A DNA stretch of 64,000 nucleotides from Streptomyces sp. MRC013. GTDB taxonomy: Bacteria; Actinomycetota; Actinomycetes; Streptomycetales; Streptomycetaceae. The stretch is taken from the NCBI RefSeq assembly GCF_023614235.1, contig NZ_CP094264.1, positions 2,666,001 to 2,730,000 of the forward strand, given 5' to 3'. A model generated the notes under the pieces. The model worked only from the letters and a program-made list of their open reading frames with translations, made no database searches and was not told the origin of the DNA. Position numbers and translations under genes: made by a program. Below are positions 48,491-56,442 of the stretch, piece after piece (position 1 is the first letter of the stretch; the number at the start of each line of letters is the position of its first letter).

Positions 48491-48551
48491 CGATGTCCCG
48501 ATGTCCCGATGTCCCGCGTCGTCCGCGTCGACGGGTCGTCCGCGTCGACGG
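48491..48551. repeat. Two short tandem repeats downstream of tRNA-Ala
   Basis: CGATGTCC is repeated three times head to tail (48491-48514), followed at once by two perfect copies of a 17-mer, GTCGTCCGCGTCGACGG (48518-48534 and 48535-48551). No coding function is evident. Confidence 0.88.
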
Positions 48552-48849
48552 GTCGGGGCGGTGCAGTTGACGCGATCCCCGGAGGTCCGCGTTCCGGACT
48601 TCCGCGGGCCCCGCGCTCCCCTCCCGCCCGTCCCGGCGGATGGCGGACCCTGCCGCGCGCGGGAGGCGGGGCCGGTCGGAGCCCGCCGACCCTTCGGGAG
48701 GGGGACGGCCGCACAGGCCCGTACGGGTGGTGTTCATCGGAAGATCTGCGAACGGGCGGCGTCGCTCCGCTCGATCCCGAGATGCGCGCACATCATGAGG
48801 AAGGTATGTAGATCGCCCAATCCTCAACGCGACGGGAAAGCGAGGGGCC

Positions 48850-49266
48850 ATGGCCGCCGACAGGGTCACGCACTTCTGGACCGCAATCGTCTCCTTCCTC
48901 CGTGGGCTCCTCGCCCTCGCGGGGCTCACCCCGCCCGTCGCGCACCGGTGCGGCGGCGCCGCCGCACCCGCCGCACCCGCCGCCCGTACGTCCCGCACCG
49001 CGGCCGCGGCCCTGCCGGTGCAGCGACCCGCCGCAGCGCCCGGGGCCGGCGCCGGCCGGGGGGTCGGGTACGGGGTCGGCGGGGGCCGGACACCGCGCGG
49101 GTGGGCGCTGCCGCCGACGATCAAGCAGCGCATCCGCGCCGAGGCGCACGGCGCCTCACCCGCCGTGCGCCGTCTGCCCGCCGCCGACGTCCCCGCGCCG
49201 GTGTGCCCGGCCGACGCCGGACACACCGCCGCGGCCGCCCTCGTGGGGGCGGCCGCCGCGCACTAG
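48850..49266 (+). CDS. Small Ala/Pro-rich protein of unknown function
   Basis: The product is 138 aa. It begins MAADRVTHFWTAIVSFLRGLLALAGLTPPVAH, an amphipathic or membrane-bound N-terminus, has a low-complexity Ala/Gly middle, and a conserved-looking patch ALPPTIKQRIRAEAHGASPAVRRLP near residue 90. Proteins with this ending occur widely in Streptomyces as uncharacterised (possibly the DUF6344 type, from memory and not verified). The ATG at 48850 follows GCGAGGGG. The function is unknown. Confidence 0.65.
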   Translation: MAADRVTHFWTAIVSFLRGLLALAGLTPPVAHRCGGAAAPAAPAARTSRTAAAALPVQRPAAAPGAGAGRGVGYGVGGGRTPRGWALPPTIKQRIRAEAHGASPAVRRLPAADVPAPVCPADAGHTAAAALVGAAAAH

Positions 49267-49294
49267 CCGCGGGGCCGGCGGGTGCCGGGCGGCG

Positions 49295-49978
49295 TCAGCG
49301 GAGCCCGTCGCCGTTCTCCGGCTCCTCCGCGTCGAAAGCCTCGGACGCCTCGACCGTCTCCGCCCTCGCGGAGGCCGGCTCGCTGCCGTCGACCGACGTG
49401 AGCGCGGCCCCCTCGGAGACCTCCGTGGGCGGTTCGGCCAGCCAGTCCGGGTCGGCCTGCCCCTCCCACCACTTCCACACCGCCGCGGCGCCGCCGAGGA
49501 CCAGGCCGAGGACGGCCACCCCCTTCATCGCCCGCCGGTTGCGGACGCGGCGCTCGTGCCGGCGGACCAGTTTCCTGACCTCCTTCGCCGTCACCTGGCC
49601 GCGCAGCGCGGCGAGGGCGGCGGTCGAACGGGACACGGCCTCCTCGCGTGCGGGCCCCGCGGCGGCCATCACCTGCTCCAGGCGGGGGGCGGTGTAGGAG
49701 GCGGCCTGACGCGCGGCCCTCCGGGTCCGGTGCGCCGCTCGGTGAGCGGCCGCGTCGAGCTTCGGCGGTACGTGCGGCGCGACGTACACGCCGTAGTGGA
49801 CGCGCGCCTGCCGGGCGGCTTCGGAGACCTTCGGCGCCATCCTGACGCGCGCCTCGCGCGCGTACAGCGCCGCCTGCTCCCTGGCCGCGCCGGCGTAGGG
49901 CGCCACCACGTCCGCGGCGTGCAGCACGCTCTCCTTGGCCGAATCGGTGGCGGCGCGCACGCTGTCCATGCGGGTCAC
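49295..49978 (-). CDS. DUF5324-type helical membrane-associated protein
   Basis: The product is about 227 aa. It starts with GTG 49978 (VTRMDSVRAATDSAKESVLHAADVVAPYAG) and has long Ala/Arg-rich helices (ARQARVHYGVYVAPHVPPKLDAAAHRAAHRTRRAARQAA). A predicted single span (MKGVAVLGLVLGGAAAVWKWW) lies near residue 170, with an acidic tail. The GAGGAGGA site sits 6 bases before the GTG and decides the start over a longer reading. I place it in DUF5324 from the overall pattern, without a search. It is divergent from the cyclophilin gene. The role is unknown. Confidence 0.72.
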   Translation of the reverse strand: MTRMDSVRAATDSAKESVLHAADVVAPYAGAAREQAALYAREARVRMAPKVSEAARQARVHYGVYVAPHVPPKLDAAAHRAAHRTRRAARQAASYTAPRLEQVMAAAGPAREEAVSRSTAALAALRGQVTAKEVRKLVRRHERRVRNRRAMKGVAVLGLVLGGAAAVWKWWEGQADPDWLAEPPTEVSEGAALTSVDGSEPASARAETVEASEAFDAEEPENGDGLR

Positions 49979-50171
49979 GGGATCCTCCTCCTCGGTGGCG
50001 GTTCGATACCTCACCTTTCCGCCGTTTTGGAAATCATGCCCCTCCGGTTCGGCGTCGGCATGCGGTGCGGGCATCCGGGGCATCCCCGCGTGACCCTCCC
50101 GGCTTTTGTTCCCCGCCGCGGCTTCCGTGCGAGGATCGGACGTGTAAGAGGAGACCTAAGGAAGGCACATC

Positions 50172-50699
50172 GTGGCCGAGCAGCTTTACGCCACCCTGAA
50201 GACGAACCACGGCGACATCGAGGTCCGGCTCTTCCCGGACCACGCACCGGTCACGGTCCGGAACTTCGTCGAGCTCGCCAGGGGTGAGCGCGAGTGGACG
50301 AACCCGGAGACGGGTCAGAAGACCACCGCCCCCCTGTACGACGGCACGGTCTTCCACCGCGTCATCAGCGGCTTCATGATCCAGGGCGGCGACCCGCTGG
50401 GCAACGGCACGGGCGGCCCGGGGTACGAGTTCAAGGACGAGTGCCACCCGGACCTGGCCTTCACCAAGCCGTACCTGCTGGCCATGGCCAACGCCGGCCC
50501 GGGGACCAACGGCTCGCAGTTCTTCATCACCGTCTCGCCGACCGCCTGGCTGACCGGCAAGCACACGATCTTCGGCGAGGTCACCGACGAGGCGAGCAAG
50601 AAGGTCGTCGACGCCATCGCCGGCACGCGGACGAACCCGCGCACGGACCGCCCGGTGCACGACGTGGTCATCGAGACCGTCGTGGTCGGGGCACGCTGA
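50172..50699 (+). CDS. Cyclophilin-type peptidyl-prolyl isomerase
   Basis: The product is 175 aa. The cyclophilin core has TVFHRVISGFMIQGGDPLGNGTGGPGY, LAMANAGPGTNGSQFFIT and the substrate-site HTIFGEVTDE; the tryptophan typical of cyclosporin binding is present (TAWLTGKH). It speeds cis/trans proline isomerisation in the cytoplasm. The GTG at 50172 follows AAGGAAGG. The order cyclophilin-rhomboid-crgA is shared with mycobacteria. Confidence 0.95.
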   Translation: MAEQLYATLKTNHGDIEVRLFPDHAPVTVRNFVELARGEREWTNPETGQKTTAPLYDGTVFHRVISGFMIQGGDPLGNGTGGPGYEFKDECHPDLAFTKPYLLAMANAGPGTNGSQFFITVSPTAWLTGKHTIFGEVTDEASKKVVDAIAGTRTNPRTDRPVHDVVIETVVVGAR

Positions 50700-50801
50700 C
50701 GCCCGGGTCATCCGCGGTCGCCCCGGTTCCCCCGGGGAACCTTTCCGCCCCGCTCGTCCGTAGGGACGGGCGGGGCGTCGGCACGAGTACGAGGGGATCC
50801 C

Positions 50802-51680
50802 ATGGAGCACGACCGGGCGGCGAGCGGGCTGCCGAGCTGTTACCGCCACCCCGGGGTGGAGACCGGCATCCGCTGCACACGCTGCGAACGGCCGATCTGC
50901 CCGGACTGCATGGTCGAGGCCTCGGTCGGGTTCCAGTGCCCCGGGTGCGTGCGGAGCGGATCGGGCACGGGCCACCGGCCGGACGCCGCCCGGCCGCGGA
51001 ACATCGCGGGCGGCGCCGTCACCGACGGCGACCAGCAGCTGGTCACCAAGGTCCTGATCGGGACCAACCTGCTGGTGTTCCTGGGCGGCCTGCTCCTCTC
51101 GGGCCTCGTCGACGAGCTGATGCTGATCGGGCTCGCCTTCGACCCGGAGCTGCTCCGGGTGGTGGGGGTGGCCGACGGGGAGTGGTACCGGTTCCTGACG
51201 GCGGTGTTCCTGCACCAGGAGGTGTGGCACATCGGCTTCAACATGCTCGGCCTGTGGGTGCTGGGCGGCCCCCTGGAGGCGGCCCTCGGCCGGGTCCGCT
51301 ACCTCGCGCTGTACCTGCTCTCCGGACTCGCGGGCAGCGCGCTCACCTATGTGCTGGCGGCGCCGAACCAACCGTCCCTGGGCGCGTCGGGGGCGGTCTT
51401 CGGCCTGATGGGGGCGACATTCGTGCTGCTCCGCCGGCTCAGGTACGATCCGCGGTCGGTGCTGGGCCTGATCGCGCTGAACGTGCTGATCACGGTCGTC
51501 TTCCGGGACACCATCGCCTGGCAGGCCCACCTCGGCGGCCTGGTCGCCGGTGCGGTCGTCGCGTACGGCATGGTGCACGGCCCGCGCGGAAGGCGCCTGC
51601 TGCTGCAGTGGGGGGCGTGCGGACTGGTGCTGGCCGCGACGGTGGCGGCGGCCGTCATGAGGACGGCCGCGCTCGGCTGA
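50802..51680 (+). CDS. Rhomboid-family intramembrane serine protease with N-terminal zinc motif
   Basis: The product is 292 aa. A B-box-like zinc-binding N-terminus (CYRHPGVETGIRCTRCERPICPDCM…CPGC) precedes six to seven spans. The rhomboid catalytic serine is in GASGAVFGLMG (about residue 197-207) and the histidine in WQAHLGGLVAG (about 241). It cleaves membrane proteins inside the bilayer; the substrate is unknown. The ATG at 50802 has only a weak GAGGGG-type site. Confidence 0.93.
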   Translation: MEHDRAASGLPSCYRHPGVETGIRCTRCERPICPDCMVEASVGFQCPGCVRSGSGTGHRPDAARPRNIAGGAVTDGDQQLVTKVLIGTNLLVFLGGLLLSGLVDELMLIGLAFDPELLRVVGVADGEWYRFLTAVFLHQEVWHIGFNMLGLWVLGGPLEAALGRVRYLALYLLSGLAGSALTYVLAAPNQPSLGASGAVFGLMGATFVLLRRLRYDPRSVLGLIALNVLITVVFRDTIAWQAHLGGLVAGAVVAYGMVHGPRGRRLLLQWGACGLVLAATVAAAVMRTAALG

Positions 51681-51699
51681 GCCCAGGCTTTCCCCAGAG

Positions 51700-51900
51700 T
51701 TGTCCACAGTCGGTGACGATGCTGCTGCAAGATGTCGGGAACACCTGCACCCCTCGCCGCTGACCTGGATGTTTCCGGGGCGGCGAGGGGTTCGGACGGC
51801 GGGTTCCGGAGGCGGGTGCAGCCATCCGGACACCAGGGCCACCAGAGTTATCCACAGATCATCTGAACTTTTCCACGGCTGTGCACAACGCTGTGGATAA
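51700..51900. promoter_or_regulatory. DnaA-box cluster outside oriC (DnaA titration site candidate)
   Basis: Five DnaA boxes lie in 200 bp between the rhomboid gene and crgA: a perfect TTGTCCACA at 51700-51708, TTATCCACA at 51848-51856, TTTTCCACG at 51869-51877, and two on the minus strand at 51880-51888 and 51892-51900. Four of the five form a dense array at 51848-51900. Such clusters near oriC are known in S. coelicolor (H69, H24, D78), where they bind DnaA and moderate initiation. The position suggests the H69-type cluster. Confidence 0.82.
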
Positions 51901-51942
51901 CCCGTATGGGTGATTGACGGTGCGGTGATCCGCGCCGACCCG

Positions 51943-52200
51943 TCACTTCCACTGGGTGGAGACGGCGAAGCCGGCGGCGATGAAGCCGAAACCGACCGCG
52001 ACGTTCCAGCTCCTCAGCGACTCCATGGGGAGCGTGCCGTCGGTGACGAAGAAGACCACGATCCAGGCCAGCCCGATCGCGAACAGCGCCAGCATGACCG
52101 GAGCGACCCAGCTGCGGCTGGTCAGTTTGATGGCGGTCGCCTGCTTCGCGGCGGGGGGCGGCGTGAAGTCGGCCTTCTTGCGGATACGTGACTTCGGCAC
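51943..52200 (-). CDS. crgA: Septation inhibitor CrgA
   Basis: The product is 85 aa. Two spans follow a basic N-terminus ([19 protein letters not shown]): [23 protein letters not shown] and [21 protein letters not shown]. CrgA interacts with FtsZ-ring proteins and delays septation in Streptomyces aerial hyphae; it is an actinobacterial protein. The DnaA-box cluster lies just past its stop, in the gap to the convergent rhomboid gene. The start codon is the ATG at 52200. Confidence 0.94.
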   Translation of the reverse strand: MPKSRIRKKADFTPPPAAKQATAIKLTSRSWVAPVMLALFAIGLAWIVVFFVTDGTLPMESLRSWNVAVGFGFIAAGFAVSTQWK

Positions 52201-52344
52201 GAGGAACTCTCCTGTCGATGCGCTGCGTGACCGCGCGGAAACGGTGACTCTTGCTGGTAGGGGCCGGGAGCGAGGTGGTCCGTCCCCCTGCCCGGGCGTC
52301 CGTTAGCGTAGTGCTTCCGCGACGCCTGAGGAGATAAGGGTACG

Positions 52345-53112
52345 TTGAGCAATTCCGCCGACTCTCCCCCGGAGCCGGCCCGGCGCGACGGGTGGCAGCC
52401 GGTGAGACTGCTGACGGCCGCCGTCTTCGCGCTCGCGGGCCTGATCTTCGTCACCAGCTTCAACACCGCCAAGGGCACCAACATCCGCACGGACGACTCC
52501 CTGCTGAGGCTCTCCGACCTCGTCCGGGAGCGCAGCGACAAGAACGCCGGGCTGGAGGAGTCCACGGCGGCCGTACGCGACCAGGTCGACGGGCTGGCCC
52601 GCCGCGACGACGGATCCAGCGACGCCGAGGACGCACGGCTCGGCGTCCTGGAGAAGGCCGCGGGGACCACGGACGTCTCCGGCGACGGCCTCACGGTCAC
52701 GCTCAACGACGCCCCGCCGGACGCCCGGGCGGCCCCCGGCTACCCCGAGCCGCACGCCAACGACCTGGTCATCCACCAGCAGGACCTCCAGGCCGTCGTC
52801 AACGCCCTCTGGCAGGGCGGCGCCCGGGGCATCCAGGTCATGGACCAGCGCCTGATCTCCACCAGCGCCGTGCGCTGCGTCGGCAACACCCTGATCCTCC
52901 AGGGCCGCGTCTACTCCCCGCCCTACAAGGTCACGGCCGTCGGCGACACCGGCAGGCTGCGCAAGGCCCTCGTCTCCTCCCCCGCGATCCAGAACTACCA
53001 GCTCTACGTGAAGGCGTACGGGCTGGGCTGGAAGGTCGAGGAGCGCGGGACGACGACCCTGCCCGGCTACTCGGGCACGGTGGACCTGCGGTACGCGCGA
53101 CCGGCCCCTTAG
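52345..53112 (+). CDS. DUF881 membrane-anchored protein
   Basis: The product is 255 aa. One N-terminal span (VRLLTAAVFALAGLIFVTSFNTA) is followed by a coiled-coil (LRLSDLVRERSDKNAGLEESTAAVRDQVDGL) and the DUF881 fold (VIHQQDLQAVVNALWQGGARGIQVMDQRLISTSAVRCVGNTLILQGRVYSPPYKV). It starts at a TTG (52345), uncommon even here, with GAGGAG 10 bases upstream. It is divergent from crgA, and the mycobacterial order crgA-DUF881-trpG is the same. The role is unknown, likely at division. Confidence 0.86.
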   Translation: MSNSADSPPEPARRDGWQPVRLLTAAVFALAGLIFVTSFNTAKGTNIRTDDSLLRLSDLVRERSDKNAGLEESTAAVRDQVDGLARRDDGSSDAEDARLGVLEKAAGTTDVSGDGLTVTLNDAPPDARAAPGYPEPHANDLVIHQQDLQAVVNALWQGGARGIQVMDQRLISTSAVRCVGNTLILQGRVYSPPYKVTAVGDTGRLRKALVSSPAIQNYQLYVKAYGLGWKVEERGTTTLPGYSGTVDLRYARPAP

Positions 53113-53203
53113 CACGGAACGTCCGTGTTTTCCCCAGGGGCCCCGCCGGCGGGGGATCGCCCCTTACTCTGGTGCGGTACCGAAGGAAGGGACGGCGGAC
53201 GCC

Positions 53204-53365
53204 ATGTACGGCTGGATCTGGAGGCATCTCCCGGGCAACGCGTGGGTGCGGGGGCTGATCTCGCTCCTGCTCGCCCTCGGTGTCGTCTTCCTGCTCTTCC
53301 AGTACGTGTTCCCCTGGGCGGAGCCTCTGCTTCCGTTCAACGATGTGACGGTGGACGGTCAGTGA
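53204..53365 (+). CDS. 53-aa membrane peptide between DUF881 and trpG
   Basis: This gene is too short for most ORF filters. It encodes MYGWIWRHLPGNAWVRGLIS, then LLLALGVVFLLFQYVFPWAEPLLPFNDVTVDGQ: one long hydrophobic span with an extracytoplasmic tail. The ATG at 53204 has GAAGGAAGGG 12 bases upstream, and the stop overlaps the trpG GTG (GTGA), which supports translation. Peptides like this stand at this site in Streptomyces; the function is unknown. Confidence 0.8.
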   Translation: MYGWIWRHLPGNAWVRGLISLLLALGVVFLLFQYVFPWAEPLLPFNDVTVDGQ

Positions 53366-54000
53366 GCGCGCGCATCCTCGTCGTCGACAACTACGACAGC
53401 TTCGTCTTCAACCTCGTCCAGTACCTGTACCAGCTCGGCGCCGAGTGCGAGGTCGTCCGCAACGACGAGGTCGAGCCGCGGCGTGCGCAGGACGGCTTCG
53501 ACGGCGTCCTGCTCTCGCCCGGCCCCGGCACGCCCGAGGAGGCCGGGGTCTGCGTGGACATGGTCCGGCACTGCGCCGCGACGGGCGTCCCCGTCTTCGG
53601 CGTCTGCCTCGGCATGCAGTCGATGGCCGTGGCGTACGGCGGAGTCGTCGACCGCGCACCCGAGCTGCTGCACGGCAAGACGTCCCCGGTGGTCCACGGG
53701 GGGCGGGGCGTGTTCGCCGGTGTGCCGTCGCCGTTCACCGCGACCCGGTACCACTCGCTGGCCGCCGAACCGGCCGCGTTGCCGGACGTCCTGGAGGTCA
53801 CGGCGCACACCGAGGACGGGATCGTCATGGGGCTCCGGCACCGTGAGCACGCCGTGGAGGGCGTGCAGTTCCACCCCGAGTCGGTGCTGACCGAGCACGG
53901 CCACCTCATGCTCGCCAACTGGCTGGAGCGGTGCGGCGACACCGGTGCGGTCGGCCGCTCCGTGGGCCTCGCGCCGGTGGTGGGCAAGGCCGTCGCGTGA
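53362..54000 (+). CDS. Aminodeoxychorismate/anthranilate synthase glutamine amidotransferase subunit
   Basis: The product is 212 aa. The class I amidotransferase triad is visible: Cys82 in VFGVCLGMQSMA, and His/Glu in VEGVQFHPESVLTEHG. It begins ARILVVDNYDSFVFNLVQYLYQLG and has LLSPGPGTPEEAGVCVD. It supplies ammonia to the chorismate partner for folate (PabA) or tryptophan (TrpG); the choice cannot be made here. The GTG at 53362 overlaps the membrane-peptide stop, and its own TGA overlaps the next GTG. The corresponding mycobacterial gene is called trpG. Confidence 0.93.
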   Translation: MSARILVVDNYDSFVFNLVQYLYQLGAECEVVRNDEVEPRRAQDGFDGVLLSPGPGTPEEAGVCVDMVRHCAATGVPVFGVCLGMQSMAVAYGGVVDRAPELLHGKTSPVVHGGRGVFAGVPSPFTATRYHSLAAEPAALPDVLEVTAHTEDGIVMGLRHREHAVEGVQFHPESVLTEHGHLMLANWLERCGDTGAVGRSVGLAPVVGKAVA

Positions 54001-55373
54001 CCTCCGCGCGCCCGGGGCCCGACGCGGCCGGGAGCGGCTCGGAGGGCTCGCCCTGGTTCCGGGCCGCCGGTCGGCCCCAGCAGGAGGAGCCGGTGCCGGA
54101 AGCCGTGCCGGAGCCCAGGGAATGGCGGCAGCCGCACCGGACGCCCGCCGGGCCGCCCGGTGCGCCGGGGGCGCCCGACGCGTACGAGGTCCCGTACGAG
54201 GCGTACGGGGCGCCCGCGGCCCAGGGCGCCCCGCAGGCCCCGTACGCCGTGCCGCCGCAGTACTACGCCGCGCCCCGGCCGCCGTCCGGCGACGTGCCGC
54301 CGGGCGGGAGGCCCCGGTCGCACGAGGCCCCGCAGCCCCAGCCGTGGCCGCAGGAGGGGTACGACCGTCCCGACCCGTACCCGCAGCCCCACGCCCCGTA
54401 CGGGGCGGACCTGCCGGCCGACGTCGGCACGACGGCGGTGCTTCCCGTCGTCGACCCGGCCGCCGGTCCCGACCCGGCTCTCACCGGGACCGGCGCCCCC
54501 GGCGCCGCACCGGCGGCCGACCACGCGCCGCGAGGCGCCGGGGAGCCGCGGACCGGGGGACGGGCCGAACGGCGCCGTGCCGCGAAGGGCCGCGGTGGCC
54601 GCCGCCGCGCCTCCGGACCCCCGCCCCCGCCGGTCTCCCCGACCGGTGCGCCGCTGTCCCGGGTCGAGGCGCGTCGCGCCGCCCGCGCGGCGAAGGACGG
54701 CTTCGGCGTGGTCGTCAGCCGCGTCATGGGGGAGATCTTCATCACCTTCGGCGCGATCATGCTGCTCTTCGTCGCCTACCAGCTGTGGTGGACGAACGTC
54801 CAGGCGGGCCTGGAGGTCGACAGGGCGAAGGACCGGATCGCGGAGGACTGGGCGAAGGGCGGCTCCGCGAGGAAGCCGGGCGCCTTCGAGGCCGGCGAGG
54901 GCTTCGCGCTGCTCCACATCCCCAAGCTGGACGTCGTCGTACCCGTCGCCGAGGGCATCGACAAGGAGAAGGTCCTCGACAGGGGCATGGCCGGCCACTA
55001 CGCCGAGGGCGCCCTGAAGACCGCCATGCCGTCCGACGAGGAGGGCAACTTCGCGGTCGCCGGACACCGCAACACCCACGGCGAGCCCTTCCGGTACATC
55101 AACCGGCTGCGCCCCGGGGACCCCATCGTCGTGGAGACCCGCGAGGCGTACTACGTCTACGCGATGGCCAGCATCCTTCCGCAGACCTCGCCCTCGAACG
55201 TCGCGGTGCTCAAACCGGTCCCCGACGGCTCGGGGTTCACCGGACCGGGCCGGTACATCACGCTGACCACGTGCACCCCGGAGTTCACCAGTACCTACCG
55301 CATGATCGTGTGGGGCAAGATGGTCGAAGAACGGCCGCGCAGCAAGGGCGTACCGGACGCGCTCGCGGGCTGA
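53997..55373 (+). CDS. srtE1: Class E sortase, long form (SrtE1-like)
   Basis: The product is 458 aa. A 220-residue Pro/Ala/Tyr-rich cytoplasmic region precedes one span (IFITFGAIMLLFVAYQLWW). The sortase fold has the catalytic His in FAVAGHRNTHGEPF (about 356), Cys in LTTCTPEF (about 425) and Arg in STYRMIVWG (about 434). Class E sortases attach LAxTG proteins, such as long chaplins in S. coelicolor, to peptidoglycan. The GTG overlaps the amidotransferase stop. A second sortase gene follows after 23 nt; S. coelicolor has the same tandem pair. Confidence 0.93.
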   Translation: MTSARPGPDAAGSGSEGSPWFRAAGRPQQEEPVPEAVPEPREWRQPHRTPAGPPGAPGAPDAYEVPYEAYGAPAAQGAPQAPYAVPPQYYAAPRPPSGDVPPGGRPRSHEAPQPQPWPQEGYDRPDPYPQPHAPYGADLPADVGTTAVLPVVDPAAGPDPALTGTGAPGAAPAADHAPRGAGEPRTGGRAERRRAAKGRGGRRRASGPPPPPVSPTGAPLSRVEARRAARAAKDGFGVVVSRVMGEIFITFGAIMLLFVAYQLWWTNVQAGLEVDRAKDRIAEDWAKGGSARKPGAFEAGEGFALLHIPKLDVVVPVAEGIDKEKVLDRGMAGHYAEGALKTAMPSDEEGNFAVAGHRNTHGEPFRYINRLRPGDPIVVETREAYYVYAMASILPQTSPSNVAVLKPVPDGSGFTGPGRYITLTTCTPEFTSTYRMIVWGKMVEERPRSKGVPDALAG

Positions 55374-55396
55374 CACCTCAAGACGGGACAGATGTT

Positions 55397-56074
55397 GTGG
55401 CACGTGCGCGCAGCCGGATCGCCGGCGTCATCAGTGTCTTCGGCGAACTGCTGATCACCGCAGGCGTGCTGATGGGGCTGTTCGTCGTCTACTCGCTGTG
55501 GTGGACGAACGTACTGGCCGACCGCGAGGCGGACAAGCAGGGCGACGCGGTGCGCGACAGCTGGACCGACACGAGCCCCGGAGCCCTCGACACGAGGGGC
55601 GGGGTCGGCTTCCTCCACGTCCCGGCGATGGGCGGCGACGAGGTCCTGGTGAAGGAGGGCACCAGCCCGGACGTCCTCAACCACGGCGTGGCCGGGTACT
55701 ACACCGATCCGATCAAGTCGGCGCTCCCGAAGGACAGGACCGGCAACTTCGCGCTCGCCGCGCACCGCGACGGGCACGGCGCCAAGTTCCACAACATCCA
55801 CAAGCTGAAGGCCGGCGACCCGATCGTCTTCGAGACCAGGGACACCTGGTACGTCTACAAGGTCTACGGGATCCTGCCGAAGACCTCCCGTTTCAACGTG
55901 GACGTGCTCCAGCCCGTCCCGAAGGAGTCGGGCAGGGCCAGGCCGGGCCGGTACATCACGCTCACCACCTGCACGCCGATCCTGACCTCGGACTTCCGGT
56001 ACGTCGTCTGGGGCGAACTGGTCCGCACGGAGAAGGTCGACCACGAACGGACCAAGCCGGCCGAGCTGCGCTGA
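55397..56074 (+). CDS. srtE2: Class E sortase, short form (SrtE2-like)
   Basis: The product is 225 aa. One N-terminal span (VISVFGELLITAGVLMGLFVVYSLWW) leads to a sortase domain with His in ALAAHRDGHGAKF (about 122), Cys in LTTCTPILTSDFRYVVWG (about 192) and the Arg in FRYVVWG. It lacks the long N-terminal region of its neighbour. The GTG at 55397 is inferred from homology; the site GGGACAG is weak. It pairs with srtE1, and in S. coelicolor the two share substrates. Confidence 0.93.
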   Translation: MARARSRIAGVISVFGELLITAGVLMGLFVVYSLWWTNVLADREADKQGDAVRDSWTDTSPGALDTRGGVGFLHVPAMGGDEVLVKEGTSPDVLNHGVAGYYTDPIKSALPKDRTGNFALAAHRDGHGAKFHNIHKLKAGDPIVFETRDTWYVYKVYGILPKTSRFNVDVLQPVPKESGRARPGRYITLTTCTPILTSDFRYVVWGELVRTEKVDHERTKPAELR

Positions 56075-56442
56075 GCCCGCCGCGGCGGCGCGGAGCCCGG
56101 GGCGGCCCGACGGCGACCCGTGCCCGCGGTGCGGCGGGGGCCTGCATAGAGGTACGGCGGGGGCGGGAGAGCGCCCCGTACGCGGCGCGTCAGCGGGCCG
56201 TACGAAGGGCGCCGCGAAGGACCCGCACGGGCTCGGCGGAGGGCCGGGCGCGGGGCGGCCCGGCGAAGGACCTGCACGGGAGCGCGGCGGCGGGCCGTAC
56301 GGGAGCGTGCGGTGAAGGACCCGCGCGAGGTACGGGCGGGGTACGGCGGGCGGGACCGGCGCGAGCGCGGGTGCGGCGACGGCCCGGCACCCGCTGCTCG
56401 GGTTGCCGGGCCGTCGCCGTGTCCGTCCGTCGTGCTCCGCCC
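56075..56442. other. Intergenic region between srtE2 and pknB, with degenerate repeats
   Basis: This 368-bp convergent gap is very GC-rich. GAAGGACC followed by a CGCACGGG-like word recurs three times with small changes (about 56215, 56265 and 56314), and GGGCCGTACG recurs twice. It ends in the strong hairpin at 56375-56418. I see no gene. Confidence 0.6.
56375..56418. terminator. Hairpin terminator serving pknB and srtE2
   Basis: Perfect 15-bp arms (56375-56389 and 56404-56418) around a 14-base loop stand 25 bases past the pknB stop and in the convergent gap, so they can end transcripts from both sides. Confidence 0.78.

Larger units (their letters stand above)
48437..48849. other. Intergenic region after tRNA-Ala, with tandem repeats
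   Basis: This 413-bp gap has the tRNA terminator, the tandem repeats at 48491-48551, and then about 240 bases with no clear gene. The last part (about 48770-48830), with ACATCATGAGGAAGG, is less GC-rich and may hold the promoter of the next gene. No reading here has a family-like product. Confidence 0.6.

Noticed and set aside
48491..48551. A CRISPR array at the repeats behind tRNA-Ala
   Set aside because: The units are 8 and 17 bp, contiguous with no spacers, and no cas gene is present.
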